From Anodontia alba (lineage: Eukaryota > Mollusca > Bivalvia > Lucinida > Lucinidae), in NCBI GenBank assembly GCA_964016985.1, contig OZ024831.1, positions 81,880,263 to 81,944,262 of the forward strand: DNA of 64,000 bases. The letters run 5' to 3'. The notes beneath the pieces are model-generated. The model was not told where the DNA came from. It did not search any database and was given only the letters and a program-made list of their open reading frames with translations. This document shows, piece by piece, positions 54,195-63,926 of this stretch. Positions within the stretch are counted from its first letter, which is position 1. Each line of letters opens with the position of its first letter. A program made the position numbers and the translations under genes.

Positions 54195-54398
54195 GGAGGC
54201 AGCTGTCATCAGAGCTTTCAGGGAGGGAGAAGTTTTGCGACATAATCAGGATTTCAGGGAGAAGTTTTGGTCCAAATTTTGGATTTCCCTATACATTCTA
54301 TACATTTTCACTTCTCCCCCAGTTCAAGATAGGGAGAAGTCAGCCAGCTTAGGGAGACTTTTTCTTCCAAATCGCCCTCTAGGATGACCCTTGCTTGG
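54195..54398 (-). mobile_element. MITE, inverted copy of 43589-43795
   Basis: TCATCAGAGCTTTCAGGGAG at the left, TAGGGAGAAGTCAGCCAGCT TAGGGAGACTTTTTC in the body, and CTCTAGGATGACCC at the right. Confidence 0.7.
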
Positions 54399-54519
54399 AG
54401 GTCATTTGGTATGCTACAGTACTTACCCAGACTTATTAACCTTCAACTCAGCTAGTTGCCCCTGGGTGTATTACCAGATTGAGCATCTGGAAAATACTTG
54501 TTGAAATTCATGCATCCAG

Positions 54520-54551
54520 ATGGGGTGGGGGGGGGGGAGGGGGTGGGGGGC
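54520..54551. repeat. G-run cluster, possible G-quadruplex
   Basis: GGGGTGGGGGGGGGGGAGGG GGTGGGGGG gives at least four G tracts with short loops on the plus strand. Confidence 0.8.
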
Positions 54552-55365
54552 GACATTTGTGTACTTTGGACACATACCTAGTTTTTTTTTAAAATAGAAA
54601 ATGGATTAGTGCAAAGCAGGGGTTTCCAGGAAGGATTTGGGCACATTGGTTGATTCATCTTCCATTTATGCAATTTTATTTCTGGAAGTTGTTTAGGTAG
54701 AGTCTATGTTGTTAGTCCAGGATCCTACTGGACCTGATAGGGCAAAGAAAGAAAACCAGAACATACTAAAATCTGACTGTGATTTTGAAGAATAATTTCA
54801 CTGATTGACCTTGAATGCAGACAACTTTAGCTCTGTGTTAAATGTACATGCACTCTTTTTAATTCTTAAAATGATATCTGCTTAAAAATGTGACATCTAA
54901 ACTGCTGGGGGTTAAACTAAACTTGGCCATGACAGCCAAAATGTCCTATAGTCTTATTTTTTGAAGTTGCTTAAGTTCATCAAAACAGCTTTTCAGAAAT
55001 GGTATTCATGTAGTTGTTACCAATTTCTTAACAGAGATTCTTTGGAAAGGAGCTTTCATATTTGCTAAAATTATCAGGAGCTTGCTGTGATAATGGTCTT
55101 ATATGGTAAAACCTTTACATGTAAATGTCTTCTTAGAAACTGCAGCTAAATTACCAAATCTTTTAATTGGCCATGGCCCAGCAGGTCCATGAAATACAAT
55201 GTACATGTAGATGGACTGTCTGGTGCCTCTGTGACAGAGCTGCTAGTAAACTAAGGCAGGACTGTTCTAAGGTATTAGATCTGATATTGTTTGTTGTTTG
55301 TATTCTTTGAGTCCCCTGTCTGTGGAGTTATTTTATTGGTGCCTTGTTTTTGTGTGTTTGTTCAG

Positions 55366-55473
55366 ATCAGATCACTTCGCTTGGGAAAAAGGGAGCTGTT
55401 CTTGGCTAGTTCCTGTTCATTAGCTCTTCCTCTCACTAGCAGAATTTACCACTCACAGGATGTGCCACAGTAA
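55366..55473 (+). CDS. Candidate terminal exon, unknown gene
   Basis: A T/G-rich tract ending TTTGTTCAG precedes 35 open codons and a stop, starting IRSLRLGKRELFLASSCS and ending HSQDVPQ. It sits in a relatively repeat-poor stretch (54.4-56.6 kb). Another frame is also open for 18 codons. The length is within chance expectation, and I do not recognise the sequence. Confidence 0.2.
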   Translation: MRSLRLGKRELFLASSCSLALPLTSRIYHSQDVPQ

Positions 55474-56639
55474 CACATCACTGGTTTTTTAAACTAGCGA
55501 TCTGTTATTTTGCTACAACCTGAATTTCTTCATTACATTTTTTCATCATTCAAACAGGTCAGTAAAAAGTCCCACAATTTGGAGGCATTGTCTTAATGTG
55601 ACTAAAGTATAAAAGAAGCTTATGAATAAAAGACTTCTCTTTGAGCTTAAGGGGAATGGATACAGATTCAGGGATGGTAACTCTTGTCAGTTTTTTTTGT
55701 CCCCTTCTGAAAAGGTGTCTATAAGGGTGTTGCAAAAAGTTTTGTCATTAAAAGGATCCGAGGTATGTTTAAAATGCTTTACCTAATTTCAGTCCTGTTT
55801 TCAGTAGCAAATAGATATATATTTAATTTGTGCAAATTGATTTTCAAATGACCGAGATATTAAAGTTTGAAATATATATAGTGATACAGATATACCCTGA
55901 CTATTTTCTGTATTTTTTGTAAAATGCCACACAAGGCTTTATAGATGCAAACAGATAAACTTTGTGATATACATGTATATGGACCTCAGTCCATTTAAAT
56001 GTACATATGCACATTATTTAGACAAACCATGAAGTCACACGATCACTGGATACTTCTATAACTTAGAACTCTGTGCTGAAGAAAGTGAAAAGGTTTTACA
56101 ATAAGAAACATTCAATCAATGGATTGTCAGGGATCCAATTTCAGTACCTTAGATAAGCTCCTTTTTGGGGGTATTTACCAATTAAAATTCCTGAAAAGGC
56201 AATTCAAATTAAATTTATGGAGTAAATACCCAAATACCAGTATTTCTTGCACCAATTAACAAAACAGGGTACCCAAAAGAAAAATCCTGATACCCAATTC
56301 AGTTAGAAGAATTGCCCAAAATACCAAGTTGCTTAAAATCTTATCTAAGGCATAAGGCACAGCAACTTATTCATGACAGTGCTGCTTTTCACAGGTATAA
56401 GGATGCTATACATGTAGCTTTCTTGGCATCTGAAAACTTGCATGTTGTAAACCATCAACCTTACTAGAGTCCTGAGTCCATGCAACTTCTTTTTATTCCC
56501 AAAATGCTTGCTGGGAAAGTAAGTCTAGCAGTTCTCTTAGCAATGCTATATACCAGTGTCTCCAACAGATACCTGTTTAAATCCCAAAATTATTTCTTTG
56601 GTCATTTTCCCCTTCCACTGATTCAAGAGAGTACTTGTT

Positions 56640-56848
56640 AACCCTTAGGTCCTGCTGAACCTGGATATGTCCTGCTTTTGCAAACAGTGTAGATCCAGAT
56701 CAGTTGGCTTCTGCCAACTGATCTGGATCTGCACTATTTGCCATGAAGTATATGAATATTTATCAACAATCTGGATCAAGTAATCTGATTGGCTGAAAAT
56801 TAGAAATGGGTATAGTATCTTAATTTATTCAGCAGGACAAGTGTTAAC
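56640..56848 (+). mobile_element. Fold-back MITE (CCTGCTGAA family)
   Basis: TTAACCCTTAGGTCCTGCTG at the left and TATTCAGCAGGACAAGTGTT AAC at the right. The hairpin is GATCAGTTGGCTTCTG-CCAACTGATC. Confidence 0.8.
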
Positions 56849-56945
56849 TGCCTGGAGGACTAAGCCTGTGCAGGAATAGTGTGACTGGCTCCACATGACC
56901 ATAACAGTGGTGGCTGGGTTGTAAAACTCCAAATCAAATCAAAAT
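56849..56945 (+). mobile_element. SINE-1, 3' fragment, diverged
   Basis: GGAGGACTAAGCCTGTGCAG, CTCCACATGACCATAACAGT and GGGTTGTAAAACTCC. Confidence 0.5.
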
Positions 56946-57186
56946 AAAAAAAAACTAACAGATACCAAAAGAAGACTGTCACTGCATTTCGCGACTGGGT
57001 AAAAAGGTTACAAAGACGTGTTTTGGTAAAGGGGGAATACTTTGTTGAAGGTTGGCAGTGAAAATATTTTTGATAAAACACTGCACTACTCTATAAGGAA
57101 AGAGAGCATATTTTTTCCTTATTAATAGAGTAGGCACCTTTTTCAGAAGGGATTTGCTATAATGTAGGGAAGCAAACAGGAAATCA

Positions 57187-57415
57187 TTAACCCATTTATG
57201 CCTTGCATCCAATAAATGGGACATTGGCAAACAGTGTAGACCCAGATCAGATGCCACAGAATGCGGCATCTGATCAGGGTCTACATTGCTTGCATTTTTA
57301 CAGGCATTTTAATAAAACATGGTAATAATAAAAACTGACCAGACACTCCTTAAACTGGAAATGGGCTGGTTCAAAGGGTTCAGGTAGAAGAGTCCACTTG
57401 GCCTAAATGGGTTAA
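57187..57415. mobile_element. Fold-back with CCAGATCAGATGCC hairpin
   Basis: TTAACCCATTTATGCCTTGC at the left and TGGCCTAAATGGGTTAAAG at the right are inverted ends. CAGATCAGATGCCACAGAAT GCGGCATCTGATCAG is the central stem. Confidence 0.7.
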
Positions 57416-57916
57416 AGTTCTCCCATGTGAAAAATGGTGACAAATCATGAGGTAAATTGTATATAAGGCTTCTTCAGAGCAAGGTCTTTCAGTATGCAAT
57501 CAACATTCAAGAATGCTTCATTGACTATATAAAAGCTTTAAACTACTCCAAAACTGCAGTCACCTGAATTCAGTTTGCTGGCACATGGAACATCTCTGGG
57601 TGGATGGATGATTTTGTTTTATGTCTGAGTTTGTCTCCTTCAACAGTATTTCAGTTTTATCAAGATAATGAAAGGCTCTTTGCAATGAAGCTCCATACAT
57701 GCCATGAGCTTATTTCAGCCTCCAGTTTATGGCTGTTTCACTCAGGTGAGCAAATTGTAACGTGAGGGCCTCTTTATATTTGCATTCTCTGAATTAAGTT
57801 TGCTTTATTTTAGTAAGGATCACTGAAACTGTTCTTTTTCATGTTGATTGGCATTCTGGGCACTAGTTTGACTATTTCAGTGTGGCTGAATTAGTGCAAC
57901 TTCTTTTATCCTGTCC

Positions 57917-58030
57917 ACATGGCCGAGTGGTTAGCCAGACTTCTGATCATAAGGGCCCAGATTGGAATTTTTCAGCTCATCACTGCATTGCACAGAGCCT
58001 TCGATTGTCACCCTGTCATTGCCTCACTTT
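57917..58030 (+). mobile_element. SINE-5 head, tRNA-Ser/Leu-like
   Basis: ACATGGCCGAGTGGTTAGCC AGACTTCTGATCATAAGG with a degenerate B box (GATTGGAATTT), and then CATCACTGCATTGCACAGAG. Relatives are at 62600-62745 and 63018-63135. It is too decayed for a tRNA gene. Confidence 0.5.
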
Positions 58031-58044
58031 AACTGAAATACTGT

Positions 58045-58228
58045 TAACCCTTAAGGTGGATAGCAAATGTAGCAGACATTATTCTCATTTTTTTTTTTAT
58101 TTTTCAGAGAAAGTAAGACCTAAACTTTTAATGTCAGGTCTCGTTTACTACAATGAAAAAAAAACTGAGAAAATGTAAATATAAGGAGAATGTCATCTGT
58201 TGCAGTATTGATTGACATTTAAGGGTTA
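58045..58228. mobile_element. Fold-back (TAGCAGACATTATTC family)
   Basis: TTAACCCTTAAGGTGGATAG and TTGATTGACATTTAAGGGTT are the ends. AGAGAAAGTAAGACCTAAAC is in the left arm. Confidence 0.5.
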
Positions 58229-58392
58229 TTGAGGCATAAAACACAAAATCAGTTCATTTGTCCTGTAAATTAGCTTTCCATTTTGCATGATTTTTACTTA
58301 TATCAGTGGGGATCACTAATCATTTTCTGCACCTCCTATAATTCAGCACTTCCTGTAATTTTGCACATGCTCTTATTTGGACAGCAGGTCTG

Positions 58393-58694
58393 GCTGGCCT
58401 CGGTGGCTCAGTTGGATGTGCCATCCAACTGGAGACCAGGTCACGGGTTCAACCCCCGCCGAGGTCGGCAACATTCTTTCGTGGAGATTGATCATGAAAT
58501 ATTTTCTACAGTCATTCTCTCCCTTCCGCTGATTCAAGAAGGGCAGTTGTCAGTTTCTGGCGAAAGAATGTGCACAATACTGGTTAACCGCTTAAAGGAC
58601 TAAGCCTGCCCAGTAAACGTGTGGCTAGGTAAACTGACTGCGCTCAACATGACCCCATTGGGTTGACTGGGCCGTAAAACCTCAACACAAACAA
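58393..58694 (+). mobile_element. SINE-1, full-length copy
   Basis: The head GGCCTCGGTGGCTCAGTTGG (A box) is followed by GGTTCAACCCCCGCCGAGGT (B box). The body CATTCTTTCGTGGAGATTGA is well kept, and the tail is AAAACCTCAACACAAACAAA. The target duplication is ACAG-CAGGTCTG / ACAGACAGGTCTG, with one indel. Confidence 0.85.
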
Positions 58695-58838
58695 ACAGAC
58701 AGGTCTGATCAAACTGTGTAGACTTATTATAGCAGATGCCAGTGAATGTAGCATCTGGTAGTAAAATGGACTCATTCAAAGTTAAAGGACAAGTATTGTA
58801 AGCAGTTAAAGTGTCCCAATATTTAGAGTAAAAACAGC

Positions 58839-59041
58839 AGAGGAATTGTTAAGGGGGAGTATTCGATGATAATTATGGGATAATTTTCTCCAGTTCTCCA
58901 TTAAAACATATGTTGTGGGTATTCATTAGAAGCGCCTTGATGAGGCGCTTCTAATGAGTACACACAACATACGTTTTTATGGAGAAATAAGAAAAATTAT
59001 CCCAGAATTATCACCTCATACTCCTCCTTAACAATTCCTCT
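58839..59041. mobile_element. Fold-back MITE with perfect 15-bp ends
   Basis: AGAGGAATTGTTAAG (58839-58853) and CTTAACAATTCCTCT (59027-59041) are exact inverses. The inner arms also pair, to the centre TTAGAAGCGCCT-TGATG-AGGCGCTTCTAA. This is the best-preserved member of its family here. Confidence 0.85.
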
Positions 59042-59109
59042 GAAAACAGTATGCTGTAGTCTTCTACCACAACTCTTTGGACCAGTCTGTTTCCAGTAGC
59101 AGGGTGGCT

Positions 59110-59570
59110 AGTTAGTTTTTATACCCAGTCACCCGATTGTGGCAGGGTATTATGGTTTCACATTGGATATTGGTGTGTCCATCTGTCTGTCCATCCATCA
59201 CTCTGTTTTACATCCGGCCGGCTAGCCATCTATATTTAGTTTCTGGATAATAAGTTAATATCAATGGATTTTCTCCAAACTTGGTATGTGCATTGATATT
59301 GTGGAGATCTGGTTAGGGATTGTAAATAAGATGGGCTAATTTCGTCAAGTTTTGACAAAGTTATCTGCCTGCCACACGCATATATTTTCATTTCTGGATG
59401 ATAACTTGTAAATGTATCAACAGATTTTCACCAAATTTGGTATGTGCTTTGTTATTGTGGAGATCTGGTTTGGGATCCCTTATTGACAAAATTCATCAAT
59501 TTTATGACAGTTATCTGCCCTCCACACATATGTATTTTCGTTCCCCGATGATAACTTGAATAAGTTGAAT
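59110..59570 (+). repeat. Tandem-core element, about 155-bp units
   Basis: It starts ACCCGATTGTGGCAGGGTAT. Units have GATAACTTGTAAATGTATCA, TTTTCACCAAATTTGGTATG, TTGTGGAGATCTGGTTTGGG and CAGTTATCTGCC. A unit fragment reappears inside the 75-bp array (59795-59900). Confidence 0.65.
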
Positions 59571-62555
59571 AGAGACAGTGGGCAGAAAGTGTATTGTGTA
59601 ATTTGACAGATGTTAATTGGGTTAGGTAAGATAATGAAAGGTGACGGAGACAGTGGGCAGAAAGTGTATTGTTTAATTTTACAGATGTTAATTGCTTAGA
59701 TAAGATAATGAAAGGGGACGGAGACAGTCGGCAGAAAGTGTATTGTGTAATTTAACAGATGTTAATTGTTTCAGGTAAGATAATGAATGGGAACAAAGAC
59801 AATATCAGTGGATTTTCACCAAATTTGGTATTTGCATTTATATTGTGGAGATCTTATTTGGGATTGCTAATGGGCAAATTTTGTCAATTTTTGGCAGATG
59901 GATTAAGGGAATATCACAAGAATTGTTTTGTGTAATTTTACAGATGTTAATTGTTTCAGGTAAGATAATGAATGGAGATGGGGACAGTGGACAGAAAGTT
60001 AAGTGTGTAATTTTACAGATGTTAATTTTTTCATGTAAGACAATGAATGAGAATATAGACAGAAAGTTTCTTGTGTAATTTTACAGATGTTAATTGTTTT
60101 GGATAAGATAATGAAAGAGGAGGGAGACAGTGGACAGAAAGTTTATTGTGTAATTTTACAGATGTTAATTATTTCAGGTAAGATAATGAAAGGGGATTGA
60201 GACAGTGGGCAGAAATTTTACAGATGTTAATTGGTTCAGGTAAGATAGTGAAAGGGGACAGAGACAGTGAGCAGAAAGTTTAGCATGTTATTTTACAGAC
60301 GTTAATTTTTTCCAGTGCTCCAGCTAGGATATGAGGGCAGAGGGGTGCGGGGTAGGGCACTTTTTGCGCGGTCATACAAGAATGAGGGCACCATGTGTCA
60401 TTTGATGTGCTCAGTATCAAGACATGTTACAAAATATAATCCCATTCCACAATAAATACTTAAAAAATAGAGTACATATAAAACTGACCTTTAAACTTTT
60501 TTAATTTTGGTCTGATTTTCATGAAATTTTCACCAAAATGTAGGGTTTTATGTCTGGAGTTGAAATAAGACAGAGGGCAGCTTAGGAAGGACAGATAGGG
60601 CTAGCTGGAGCACTGGTTTCAGGTAAGAAAATGAATGGGGACGGCGACAGTGGGCAAAAAGTTTAGTGTATAATTTTACAGATGCTAATTGTTTCAGGTA
60701 AGATAATGAATGATGACGGAGACAGTGGGCAGAAAGTTTAGTGTATAATTTTACAGATGCTAATTGTTTCAGGTAAGATAATGAATGATGACGGAGACAG
60801 TGGGCAGAAAGTTTAGTGTATACATTTACAGATGCTAATTGTTTCAGGTAAGATAATGAATGGTGACGGAGACAGTGGGCAGAAAGTTTATTGTGTAATT
60901 TTACAGATGCTAATTGTTTCAGGTAAGATAATGAAATAGGAGGGAGACAGTGGGCAGAAAGTTTAGTGTGTAATTTTACAGATGCTAATTGTTTCAGGTA
61001 AGATAATGAAATAGGAGGGAGACAGTGGGCAGAAAGTTTAGTGTGTAATTTTACAGATGTTAATTGTTTCAGGTAAGATAATGAAATAGGAGGGAGACAG
61101 TGGGCAGAAAGTTTAGTGTGTAATTTTACAGATGTTAATTGTTTCAGGTAAGATAATGAAATAGGAGGGAGACAGTGGGCAGAAAGTTTAGTGTGTAATT
61201 TTACAGATGTTAATTGTTTCAGGTAAGATAATGAAATAGGAGGGAGACAGTGGGCAGAAAGTTTATTGTGTAATTTTACAGATGCTAATTGTTTCAGGTA
61301 AGATAATGAAATAGGAGGGAGACAGTGGGCAGAAAGTTTAGTGTGTAATTTTACAGATGCTAATTGTTTCAGGTAAGATAATGAAATAGGAGGGAGACAG
61401 TGGGCAGAAAGTGTAGTGTGTAATTTTACAGATGTTAATTGTTTCAGGTAAGATAATGAAATAGGAGGGAGACAGTGGGCAGGAAGTTTAGTGTGTAATT
61501 TTACAGATGTTAATTGTTTCAGGTAAGATAATGAATGATGACTGAGACATTGGGCAGAAAGTTTAGTGTGTAATTTTACAGATGCTAATTGTTTCAGGTA
61601 AGATAATGAAATAGGAGGGAGACAGTGGGCAGAAAGTTTAGTGTGTAATTTTATAGATGTTAATTGTTTCAGGTAAGATAATGAATGGGGATGGAGACAG
61701 TAGGCAGAAAGTTTATTGTGTAATTTTACAAATGTAAATTGTTTCAGGTAAGATAATGAAATAGGAGGGAGACAGCGGGCAGAAAGTTTAGTGTATAACT
61801 TTACAGATGTTAATTGTTTCAGGTAAGATAATGACTGATGACGGAAACAGTGGGCAGAAAGTTAGTGTATAATTTTACAGATGCTAATTGTTTCAGATAA
61901 GAGAATGAAATAGGAGGGAGACAGTGGGCAGAAAGTTTATTGTGTAATATTACAGATGTTAATTGTTTCAGGTAAGATAATGAATGGTGTTGGAGACAGT
62001 AGGCAGAAAGTTTATTGTGTAATTTTACAAACGTTAATTGTTTCAGCCTTCAGGTAAGATAATGAAAGAGGACAGAGACAGTGGGCAGAAAGTTTGTGGT
62101 GTGTAATTTTACAGATGTTAATTGTTTTAGGTTAGATAATGAATGGTGATGGAGACAGTAGGCAGAAAGTTTAGTGTGTAATTTTACGGATGTTAATTGT
62201 TTCAGGTAAGATAATGAATAAATGGGGATGGAGACAGTGGACAGAAAGTGTATTGTGTAATTTTACAAATGTTAATTGTTTCAGGTAAGATAATGAATGG
62301 TGATGGAGACATTGGGCAGAAAGTTTATTGTGTAATTTTACAGATTTTAATTGTTTCAGGTAAGATAATGAATGGGGATGGAGACAGTGAGCAGAAAGTT
62401 TAGTGTGTAATTTTACAGATGTTAATTGTTTCAGGTAACCTGATAATGAAATAGGAGGGAGACAGTGGGCAGAAAGTTTAGTGTGCAATTTTACAGATGT
62501 TAATTTTTTCAGGTAAGATAATGAATGGGGATGGAGACAGTGGGCAGAAAGTTCA
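59570..62555 (+). repeat. 75-bp tandem array with joined 3'/5' splice-site motifs
   Basis: About 35 units. The consensus is AGGTAAGATAATGAAATAGG AGGGAGACAGTGGGCAGAAA GTTTAGTGTGTAATTTTACA GATGTTAATTGTTTC. Fifteen units from 60697 to 61822 are spaced at exactly 75 bp. About 28 units keep CAG/GTAAG, preceded by TTAATTGTTT or CTAATTGTTT, which looks like a branchpoint plus a pyrimidine tract. Variation is mainly AATAGGAGGGAG against AATGGGGATGGAG. It ends in an exon-like segment (62513-62592). A MITE interrupts it at 60312-60616. Confidence 0.9.
60312..60616. mobile_element. MITE with perfect 16-bp terminal inverted repeats
   Basis: CCAGTGCTCCAGCTAG (60312-60327) and CTAGCTGGAGCACTGG (60601-60616) are exact inverses. 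The interior has no ORF. It sits inside the 75-bp array. The array motif TTTTTTCAGG is split around it, with TTT possibly duplicated. Confidence 0.85.
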
Positions 62556-62592
62556 AGATTCTCAAACTGGAGACCAAGCTTCCACTAATCTG
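62513..62592 (+). CDS. Candidate exon at the end of the 75-bp array
   Basis: After the last array unit (TTAATTTTTTCAG) an 80-bp segment reads GT then KIMNGDGDSGQKVQDSQTGD and QASTNL. It ends at CTG/GTAAGCC, a good donor. Two leading bases and 26 codons give phase 0 at the end. The first 40 or so bases are the array consensus without the stop that interrupts most units (GTTTAG). The array therefore looks like tandem duplication of the 3' splice site and 5' half of this exon. I do not recognise the protein. Confidence 0.3.
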
Positions 62593-62599
62593 GTAAGCC

Positions 62600-62750
62600 A
62601 GATCAACCTTACAGCTATGTCTGCTTTCTTGGTTCATCTCTGCATGACTTACTTTGGATTATGAGGTCCAATGTTCAAATCTGTCTAGAGGTGAAAATTA
62701 GTTCATGACTACACATGTACAGTACTTTATTGCACACAGCCCTCCACTAT
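62600..62750 (+). mobile_element. SINE-5 relative, decayed
   Basis: ATTATGAGGTCCAATGTTCA AATCTGTCTAGAGG and TTATTGCACACAGCCCTCCA resemble 63018-63135 and 57917-58030. Confidence 0.4.
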
Positions 62751-62755
62751 CATGT

Positions 62756-63000
62756 CCCGCCGAGGTCGGCAACATTCTTTCGTGGAGATTGATCATGAAA
62801 TATTTTCTACGGTCATTCTCTCCCTTCCGCTGATTCAAGAAGGGCAGTTGTCAGTTTCTGGCGAAAGAATGTGCACAATACTGGTTAACTGCTAAGAGGA
62901 CTAAGCCTGCCCAGTAAACGTGTGGTTAGGTAAACTGACCGCGCTCGACATGACCCCATTGGGTTCACTGGGCCATAATACCTCAACACAAACAAACAAA
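62756..63000 (+). mobile_element. SINE-1, 5'-truncated copy
   Basis: It begins within the tRNA-like head (CCCGCCGAGGTCGGCAACAT) and runs to CTCAACACAAACAAACAAA. The perfect target duplication TCCACTATCATGT is at 62743-62755 and 63001-63013. Truncation at the 5' end with an intact duplication is typical of target-primed reverse transcription. Confidence 0.9.
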
Positions 63001-63013
63001 TCCACTATCATGT

Positions 63014-63140
63014 TTAAGCATCTGTGTGGCTGGGTGGGTCCTGACATTTGATCATGAGGTTCTGGATTGGAATTCCTCTAGACTGTATGGTGCTTCATTG
63101 CACAGAGCCTTTCAACATCACCATTTCATTGTGTCAGATA
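63014..63140 (+). mobile_element. SINE-5 relative
   Basis: GTGTGGCTGGGTGGGTCCTG ACATTTGATCATGAGGTTCT GGATTGGAATTC, then TTCATTGCACAGAGCCTTTC. It continues the host repeat cut by the SINE at 62756. 63140-63430 shows no assignable feature. Confidence 0.45.
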
Positions 63141-63445
63141 AATGATGTTAAAAGAGACGCAAAACACCAAATTGTCATCATCATCCATTATCACCCTACT
63201 CTCATTATCATCCATGTGACATTTGTTTTCCTTAGTTTGCATAGTTTTTCAATATTTTTGAACTTTGCGTACACAAGCCTCTATCATCTGTCATCTCTAT
63301 CTCCTGTACTAGCTATCATGGAAAATGTTCCAAACGCTCAGCTTCATATTGACTTCATACTGTTTAACATCTGGACTTCCTAACTCATGGCCTATCGCAG
63401 GTTTTATCTGCTCTTCATAGCCTGAAGTAAGCCACTTTTTTCATG

Positions 63446-63751
63446 GCCGGCCTCGGTGGCTCACTTGGATGCCCCGTCTGACTGGAGACCAGGAGGTCGC
63501 GGGTTCAACCCCCGCCGAGGTCGGCAACATTCTTTCGTGGAGATTGATCATGAAATATTTTCTACGGTCATTCTCTCCCTTCCGCTGATTCAAGAAGGGC
63601 AGTTGTCAGTTTCTGGCGAAAGAATGTGCACAATACTGGTTAACCGCTTAGAGGACTAAGCCTGCCCAGTAAACGTGTGGTTAGGGAAACTGACCGCGCT
63701 CGACATGACCCCATTGGGTTGACTGGGCCGTAAAACCTCAACACAAACAAA
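63446..63751 (+). mobile_element. SINE-1, full-length copy
   Basis: The head GCCGGCCTCGGTGGCTCACT, B box GGTTCAACCCC, body and tail are all intact. The perfect 13-bp target duplication CACTTTTTTCATG lies at 63433-63445 and 63752-63764, marking a young insertion. Confidence 0.92.
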
Positions 63752-63776
63752 CACTTTTTTCATGCAAAAAATTTTA

Positions 63777-63926
63777 TGTCCCCCACATTGAAGGGGAGGG
63801 GGACATACTGCTTGGTTTGGATCCTATTGGCATTAACATGACACTTTATCTGTGCAATATCTTGGGAGGATATCTAGGAACTGCCACAGTCACAGGACAG
63901 CTTACCAATGTCACCAAGAGAAAGTT
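63777..63926 (+). repeat. Generic tandem-core element start
   Basis: GTCCCCCACATTGAAGGGGA GGGGGACATA is a hairpin-like start, with TTGGATCCTATTGGCATTAA after it. It is related to the fragment at 12720-12790. Confidence 0.4.

Larger units (their letters stand above)
54400..56635. other. Repeat-poor stretch, possible intron
   Basis: Apart from a G run at 54520-54551 and SINE or fold-back crumbs (GCTTAAGGGGAATGGATACA at 55647) I see no repeats. The weak exon at 55366-55473 is here. No recognisable protein family. Confidence 0.4.

Noticed and set aside
62171..62488. A 105-residue minus-strand frame with repeats
   Set aside because: It is the reverse of the 75-bp array (75 is divisible by 3, so frames stay open). 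There is no other support.
59570..62555. CRISPR-like regular array
   Set aside because: The units are contiguous 75-bp repeats without unique spacers, in an animal genome with splice-site motifs.
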